Of a DNA stretch of 64,000 nucleotides, positions 57,690 to 64,000 are shown one piece after another. Both the position numbers and the translations under genes were made by a program. Source of the stretch: Psococerastis gibbosa (taxonomy: Eukaryota > Arthropoda > Insecta > Psocodea > Psocidae); the NCBI GenBank assembly GCA_963971405.1, contig OZ020486.1:30465419-30529418 (forward strand), read 5' to 3'. The notes below the pieces were generated by a model, which saw nothing but the letters and a program-made list of their open reading frames with translations, was not told where the DNA came from and ran no database searches. Position 1 is the stretch's first letter; every line of letters starts with the position of its first letter.

Positions 57690-58026
57690 TTCTTCTTCTT
57701 CAGCCAACGCCCGTCCTTGGCTGGTAGGCCATTTGACGCCGTGCCGCGTAATAGAGCTGGGCCAATCCCTCCTGTGTCTCAGTTCGGTTTTCTACTTCAA
57801 TGCCAGTGCAGCTGAATAGGTGATCGGCATTCCCCTCTGCTTCCTGGCACTCGGCGATACCTATTCTGTGCAGGTGGCTCTGAAGGTAGTCGTGTCCTGT
57901 GGCCATTCGGAACGTTGCCAAAGCGATGTCCCGGCGCAAGTTGCTGGGGATGGTTTTTGCTAGGAGCGGTTCCCAACGTTTGCCATCAGCTGCTTTGTTA
58001 TTGTAACCGAATGGCCTTCGCTTCAA
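57690..58026 (-). mobile_element. LINE 3' fragment (post-RNase H type)
   Basis: Minus-strand frame: LLAKTIPSNLRRDIALATFR, MATGHDYLQSHLHRIGIAEC, QEAEGNADHLFSCTGIEVEN. The L-R-T-G-H...L-x-x-I-G-x-x-x-x-x-C...D-H-L-x-x-C arrangement is the usual end of Jockey/R1-like polyproteins. Ends in (CTT)n on the + strand, that is a (GAA)n tail. Confidence 0.82.
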
Positions 58027-58109
58027 CGGGATTCAAACCGGAAATCATCGAAGACAGATACGACACCTTGCAAACCAAGCCACGGAGACTGTTACAATAA
58101 TAAAAACCA

Positions 58110-58345
58110 ATTATACTGGATTTTTTAAGCAGTTTTTGACGTTATTGTGGGATAAACCTACAAAAATCTACATGTGGAATTTCATCGAAATCCATTGAGT
58201 AGTATATCAACAAATTAATGCATCGACAGACAGGCATGCTTAAAATCCACATTTTTGTTCCTGGGACCACAAAACTAGTAAATCCCTTGAAATCTCGAAA
58301 TCGAACATTGCGACCATCAAAAAGCTTTATATTACACCAATGTAT
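58110..58345 (-). repeat. DR1 fragment, inverted
   Basis: Reverse complement carries AAAGCTTTTTGATGGTCGC, TTTCGAGATTTCAAGGGATT, GGTCCCAGGAACAAAA, a short TGTCTGTCG and GATGAAATTCCACATGTAG, matching the left part of DR1 with more divergence than other copies. Confidence 0.7.
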
Positions 58346-59747
58346 TAATAGGAAAACAATAAATTCCCCTGCAGAGAAACAGCAAAGGATGCCATGCGTG
58401 ATACAAATGTGAAATACAGTAAGGGGTAAGCACTATAAAAAGCTCCCAGCTAAGTGCAAATTAGTATCGAATTCTTCAGCGAAAGTAACAATTACTCGTA
58501 AAACAAGGGCCCAAGTTTTTTACAATAATTTTCTATAACCTTTTTCGTTGGTTGCGTGAGTATAAATAAAGCACACATTCGCACAATATGCAGTAAATAG
58601 TAGGCAGGAAGAATGGGAAATGGGGTCGTATGTCAACGCGAAGCTTTTGTCTTTTAATGCCCTCACCGCCGTATTTATTTTTCCTCCAGTACATTTTATT
58701 TCAGTAGCGACAATAGTACAGACTTGGTCTGCTTATTTTGTCTGGAGATTTTCTTGAGTTTATTGAAGCAGTGAGAGTGTTTTCCGACACAAATGTTCCA
58801 GTTTTATATTTCTTTGTGTTTTTTAATGGTCGGGAGAAACTGACATAATAATAAAGATACTGTAGGTAAGGAAATGATACAGAATTTTTATGTTCTAGTG
58901 AGAATAGAAAGTAGGGGAGTGCGAAATATGAATATCCTACTTCTGTATAATGTCAAAAAAGTTATGGTACACTATACTGCTACATAATAAGTACCGACGT
59001 GCCAGTAACGTTTTTAGACATGTATTGTACAAGGTTCCTCCTTCAGCTTTTGAGATATTTTACAAATAATTAACGTATTCCCGAGAGTATTATACAAGAG
59101 GGAAAAAATTAAAGCATTTAAGAACTATCGACGTTGAAGCTAGATCAAAAAATTCTGGAAATTTTGTTCCTGATTTCATGAAATACCAGCTAGACTTCCA
59201 TTACTAGATTCTTTGTTGCTGCATGTTTTTTTTATACGTGTACGTACGTTGGGTAAATTACGTAGGGCATTGGGTGTTTCCCCACGCGCCTTTTGGCTTG
59301 GGGATGCCCTGATTATGGAAAAAATGTGTATAAATACAGAAAAATAAAGGAGTTATTATTGAATTATAGTAGTCCACTCTAACTTCACGTGATTTTCAAC
59401 AAACAAAGTCCTAGTAGCACAGCGAACAAATTTCACCTGGTTCTCAACTACATCTACGGTACTTCCTTTCACCGCGTTCGCGAAGGAAATTGAACGGCTG
59501 AATTAAACAAGACAGCTACGCCACAGTAGTCGAATTTTTACATTGCCAGAATGACTTGGAGATGTAATAATTATTTAGACAACATACGATATTTCTTAAA
59601 TACATTCCAGTTAGTTTCAATGTGTAGACTGTAGATTACTGTCCATATTTTTGATGACTGAGAGCTGTCGATTTCTAATGGTCTTAGTATAACATTGAGC
59701 CGCAGAGCCCCAAGCGCCTATGGGTGTCAGGTGGAACGATTTTCACG
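58346..59747. other. No gene recognised
   Basis: Sequence right of Ig exon 1, where the upstream signal-peptide exon might be expected; none was identified. No repeat or element ends supported. Confidence 0.4.
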
Positions 59748-59755
59748 TAAGGGCC

Positions 59756-60044
59756 CAGGGGCGTAAAGATGGAGGGGGGGCACGGTCCAACTTGCCCCCA
59801 GCTCCTTGAGGGGGGGGGGGGTGGTGGTTCGTGGTTCATACTTCATGGTCCCTTTGCAGTAATATGAATATAAGCATTCCTTTTTTAGCTTTGTAAAATC
59901 TACATTATATACTTTACAACTATTAAAACTATTAAACCCTACTATTTTGCTCTTAGATTTTCAATTTCTCCTTATCCTGCCTGATGACGTCATAAGGTCT
60001 ACTTAGTTTTGCCCCCGCCATCATTCTGAAACTTTACGCCTATG
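59756..60044. mobile_element. Short hAT-like G/C-tract element, copy 7
   Basis: 289-bp element: CAGGGGCGTAAAGATGG at the left and, inverted, CATAGGCGTAAAGTTTC at the right. Flanks TAAGGGCC and TAGGGGCC (59748-59755, 60045-60052) match at seven of eight bases. Two G-tracts lie inside the left end. Confidence 0.8.
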
Positions 60045-60627
60045 TAGGGGCCCATCGGGGTCAGTGATGGCCGCATATAGTACTGCAATATTAATATCTG
60101 TATGTAGATGAACGCTTCTTTCTCCCATTAATTCAACATTATCTATTGCATTTATATAACCAGTAAAATTTAACTTTGTGCAAAAACTGCGGTCCCTTAA
60201 ACAAATAATTCCGTACACCACATTGCCGTTTTTAGTTGTAAGCTGAAATAAATCAGCGAGATATATGAATGCAAAATAAATAAACACAGTTGGTGAGCTG
60301 ATGCGTTTCCGGGCGAATGAGAATTGATACCGCCTGCAGCACATGGGTGAGCCCATTGTGTCAAATTCTACAGCAAAGCCATAGAGCTGACAAAGTCATT
60401 CAGCACACAATGGTTTCGGATACTGCAGAGAAAGAACGGCAGCTGAAGAATAATTAAGTTGAAGATGAACTAATTATTTTTATAGGCGAGAGCAAGAGAG
60501 TAAGAAACTGACGAGGTATCTGGGCATCGTCTGGATCCCCTGACCTATTGTATTAGGCCAAACCCCAACATTTTGAAGCAGCAAATAGATAGTGCACCAC
60601 CGTAGGATTGGCCAGTTTTGGAACTAA

Positions 60628-60776
60628 GGCGCTTATTCCACCTACGTCAATAGTCAATAGTCAATAGTAAATGTGGTATTGACGTGGTAGCAGACAGTAA
60701 AGACAGTCTAAAAATGTCTGCTACCACGTCAACAACACATTTACTATTGACTATTGACGTACGTGGAATATGCGCC
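60628..60776. mobile_element. PIF/Harbinger-like MITE, copy 5
   Basis: 149-bp near-perfect palindrome. Left GGCGCTTATTCCACCTACGT, right end CACG-type mirror ACGTACGTGGAATATGCGCC; arms contain ACGTGGTAGCAGACA and CAATAGTCAATAGTAAATGT. Flanks TAA and TTA. One of the most symmetrical elements in the window. Confidence 0.85.
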
Positions 60777-61247
60777 TTAATATGTAAAATAACTGATGAA
60801 CATGGCGCCGAGCGGAATTAAGGAGTTCCAAAACTACACTTATTGATATTATTGAGAACCACATATTACATATGTAGAAAAACATTTTTTCCTAGGAATG
60901 CCATAGAAAGCTTATGCTTATGTTTAAAAAAAACAAACAGATTTTAGGGTTGTCCGCTTGTCTTGTAAAGGTAGACAAGAAAACACCACCCAACGGCGTA
61001 TGACCTGTATTACAGTACGTAACGTCAGGTACAGTATATAATATTAACATTGTACTGGTCAACTAAGTTGCCTTATTCATTGTTATACTATAGAATATAC
61101 TGTTGCAGTAATACAGTACGGCAATACATATTTGAACTATATTGGTTCAAGCAAACCTTACACTTGATAGATTTTTCGACGATGCCTCATTCGGAATGCG
61201 GGCATTGCCCTAGAAGTTTTACTCTACAACTGTCTAATTTCTTGAGC

Positions 61248-61385
61248 GACTTTGGTGGAAAGGTGGTAGCGTGCTTGTACTTGTGCGAGTATCTACTTTA
61301 TACACCTTACGGTCGCAATTCGACACAAGCACCTATTAGGTGACTAAGTAAAGAGGCTAATCGGATACAAACGTTAAATTTTTAA
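61248..61385 (+). repeat. SINE-B-like repeat, copy 5
   Basis: Forward copy: GGTGGTAGCGTGCTTGTACT, TGTGCGAGTATCTAC, TCGCAATTCGACACAAGCAC, GTAAAGAGGCTAATCGGATA. Moderately diverged. Confidence 0.72.
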
Positions 61386-62349
61386 AAACTGAAACTAAAC
61401 AAAATTGTTGCTCTACATAAAATTTTCTCACAAGCAAACTTGCCGCAACTGAGCAATTCAATAGCATGTATTGCAAATCTGTCGACGAAAATTAAAAATC
61501 CTTGCGGATGAAAATGGAAAACCAAGTTAAACTGGTTGCCGAAAGAATAAAAATGAAAATTTGCAAGGCTATCTAAAATTAGGACAGAGTCAATTTCCGA
61601 TATCGATAAAAATGTCGATAAATGTATTAATGTTGTTAAATGTTTCCCGCATGCCGAAAACAGACTTTACCATATCGCTCCGTTAACTTTAGACTAAACC
61701 ACTTCTTTGCTGATGGCCAAAATTTTACTGAGATTCGGATGTAATTTGTATTGGACAAGTCGATAACGCTTGACTATAGCCTTTTCCATGTCCATGGATC
61801 CTACGATAAATTTTAAACACAAGTACTAGTAAAATTACAAAGACTTTCATGGCCGGAGTGACATGATGAAGCAGTATAATCCGGAGTGATCAACCATTGC
61901 CTATCATCCCTGATTCTACTGCTACATCACAAGTACTAGTGCTTGCAATCACTATTAATGTTGGTTGCCTAGAATTGTCGACAGCACATGAAATGAAGCG
62001 AGGTTTAATTAGAGGTTTAATCAGTGTCGGAGAAAGAAAACATGTGCGCTGCTTACGCCTTTTGATTACAGGCACCCCACACTTAGACGTTTTTTGTATG
62101 CAAAGTAAAATTTCCCATAAAATATAGAGCCATAAATAAAATAAAATAGAGTACAAGAACGGCTCCTTTACATTTGAATATATTGCATGATTTGTATGTA
62201 GCCTAGCACCATTTGGTCACAGTTTTTGAAGACGTGTACTTAACCCAGCATTTTATTCCCGCTTTCGAAAACTGTGGCCAAACTGTGTTAGTGCTGGCTA
62301 CATATTAACTATTAACAGCGGAGTTACACTCAAATAGCAAGACCCTTCA
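61386..62349. other. No gene recognised
   Basis: Overlapping frames on both strands at 61890-62156 have no domain. Short inverted motif CACAGTTTTTGAAG/CTTTCGAAAACTGTG at about 62218-62275. Confidence 0.4.
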
Positions 62350-62468
62350 CCCGGGACTACCGGCTTTACATGGTTTCCGAAGCATGGGCAGAAAATGTTG
62401 CAAGCGCGGTACTATAGAAGCAACAACCTTTCTGGGTGAAAGTCAGTCGGTACCACTACTCTACATAC
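62350..62468 (-). mobile_element. SINE-A, copy 8 (3' truncated)
   Basis: Minus-strand head TGTAGAGTAGTGGTACCGAC, CTTTCACCCAGAAAGG, a damaged B box and CCATGCTTCGGAAACCATGT; the body stops after the CCCGGG region and lacks the A/T tail. Confidence 0.78.
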
Positions 62469-63711
62469 GGAGGCAAATTTACATAAGTAAATCCTCTACT
62501 ATATGGCATCTCATTTATGGTTTTATCATAGATATTTCATGATATATTTGACTTAGTTCAAAAAACGTGTAGTAGGGGTGTCCAATTGGCTCTTGAAGAG
62601 TGTAAGGGGCTTATTGCTTCCCATATCATCAGAATAAGGTATAGGTATAGGAATAGGTATGAAGTTCGGAACTTTTGTTAGATGTGCCTTTTTCGGTAAT
62701 TTTTTGCAGTTTTGCAGTTTAATTTTGGCAAAACATGACTGATATATTCCACATTGTTTACTTTTCCAGAGAATATATATAGTGTGGAAGGAAAATTTAA
62801 AAAAATCGAAATGCTTTTTCAAGACAACCCATTGAGGGTCCAGACCTGACCGCCTGAGGACTGGGTTGAAGATACTCTATTGCTCTATTATTCTATTTGG
62901 GTTGTTGTGTCAACAGCAGCGTGTTTCTCTACTGAGAAGGTAATGTACCGATTAGGGTTGGTTGGACACAGGTGTGGCGGCAAATGTTCCTTTTGTTTCG
63001 ATTTTGAACCTCACCCTTCTGTTTCATAGTCACAACAGGACTATTCCGGAAGAACTATGGTCACTGTAAATTTCCCTCCACAACCCCCCTACATACCTAC
63101 CCTACTTAAAGCATTAGGAATTTCTCCACATTTGCATAAACATATGCTAACACAAACTACAGATAAAAACAACATATCCATTTTTCATTTACAAATCGTA
63201 ATCCTGTATGACTCCTATATTGGTCGTAAATCACTGAAGTTGTTGAGAAGTTAGCCTCCCTCAGCATGGTAAAATTCGCGTGAACATTTTTTTGAAAATC
63301 CGCCAAAGGGAAAATACAAAATTAAAGTAAGGGAGTCAACGTTGAAATACAGCTACCTACTATGTAAAGATTAGTGAAGTGTAATAAATTTCATTAGGAA
63401 TTTTTAACTGGATCTTGCTAACATTGCGTTGCCTTGACTTGACTTTCGTGTTTTAATTTAGTCTTTCGGGTTTGCGTTACTAATTTGTGGCTTTTCTTAT
63501 CATGAATTAATAATGAGAATATTGATTTTGTTGGCATCCAATAAAATGGCAAGAATCAGAATTCTACACGAGTTCTTTAACTTGGGTTCGCAGAAGCAAA
63601 TCAATTCGTTTCCTGGAGCAGGGGCAAACCTATGTTAAATGGAGAGACGGGCAATTATTAATTAATTTTAATCCGGCAAAATTCAGTCGGTAGAGACCTC
63701 ACCATGCCATA
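62469..63711. other. No gene recognised
   Basis: Includes a small GGTATAG-type repeat near 62637-62660. Frames at 62553-62822 and 63057-63254 show no domain. Confidence 0.4.
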
Positions 63712-63862
63712 GTAAATAAATAAATAATGACTTGTTCTATTACTAAGTCACCCTAGTGGGAAAGCCTGCTTTACATGCCCTCCAAAGCATGGCCAGAAAA
63801 GGCAGGAAAAAGAACAACCTTTCGGGTGAAAGTCAGAGTCCGAACTACTACTCTACATGTCG
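63712..63862 (-). mobile_element. SINE-A, copy 9 (internally deleted)
   Basis: Minus strand: GACATGTAGAGTAGTAGTTC, CTTTCACCCGAAAGGTTGTT, then, with the B box replaced by a deletion, GGCCATGCTTTGGAGGGCAT and the GACTTAGTAATAGAACAAGT end with a TTATTTATTTA tail. The segment between CAGGC and the tail is shortened. Confidence 0.8.
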
Positions 63863-64000
63863 AGGTTCGAAATTTGGCATACAAGAAAAAGGTTTCCGTT
63901 TTAACAAGTCTGGAGCTGCGGCCAGGGTACAAACATCCCTAATGGATACCTTAACATAACGGGCTGGAAAAGCGCGGATGTCGGGAATGTTGGTGACCAC

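Noticed and set aside
57700..58026. Host gene on the minus strand
   Set aside because: The peptide is the C-terminus of a Jockey/R1-like retrotransposon and ends in a GAA tail.

Overview
This is eukaryotic, most likely invertebrate (probably arthropod) nuclear DNA from a repeat-rich genome. Short exons with canonical GT/AG junctions and matching phases lie in introns of 0.5 to 19 kb. Everything else is transposable-element sequence or featureless AT-rich DNA. There is one 200-base assembly gap (31516-31715). No bacterial gene organisation, CRISPR array or rRNA gene is visible. The species cannot be named from the sequence.

Two host genes are supported. (1) Four consecutive exons of a carboxylesterase (alpha/beta hydrolase, type-B family) lie on the + strand at 1728-4150. 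They hold the middle of the enzyme, including the acidic residue of the catalytic triad. The exons for the nucleophile serine and the catalytic histidine are not seen. (2) Four exons of an immunoglobulin-superfamily adhesion protein (nephrin/Kirre/CADM-like, subfamily undecided) lie on the - strand at 54896-55032, 46434-46617, 27248-27391 and 22347-22541. They join in phase into two Ig domains. Exon 2 is followed in its intron by a decayed tandem array of partial copies of itself.

The mobile-element content is layered. At least nine copies of a tRNA-Glu-derived SINE (SINE-A) and two other SINE-like families (SINE-B, SINE-C) are present. Non-LTR retrotransposons include a 5'-truncated RTE-like element with an uninterrupted reverse transcriptase (55527-57457), a CR1/Jockey-like pair (48808-50815), an RNase H-bearing element (41270-42145) and many short 3' ends, several closing in (GAA)n. 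DNA-transposon derivatives include seven short hAT-like elements with poly-G/poly-C tracts, six of them with clear 8-bp target duplications; a family with TTA/TAA (PIF/Harbinger-like) flanks; a pogo-like element containing two further nested elements (43767-44629); and several palindromic elements.

The most unusual structure is a dispersed family in which a tRNA-like core with Pol III A and B boxes sits between long inverted arms (13850-14036, 34300-34480, 35939-36055, armless-core relative 20722-20925, divergent copy 15715-15835). A 347-bp tandem duplication with a single mismatch (23292-23985) starts inside the end of a palindromic element.
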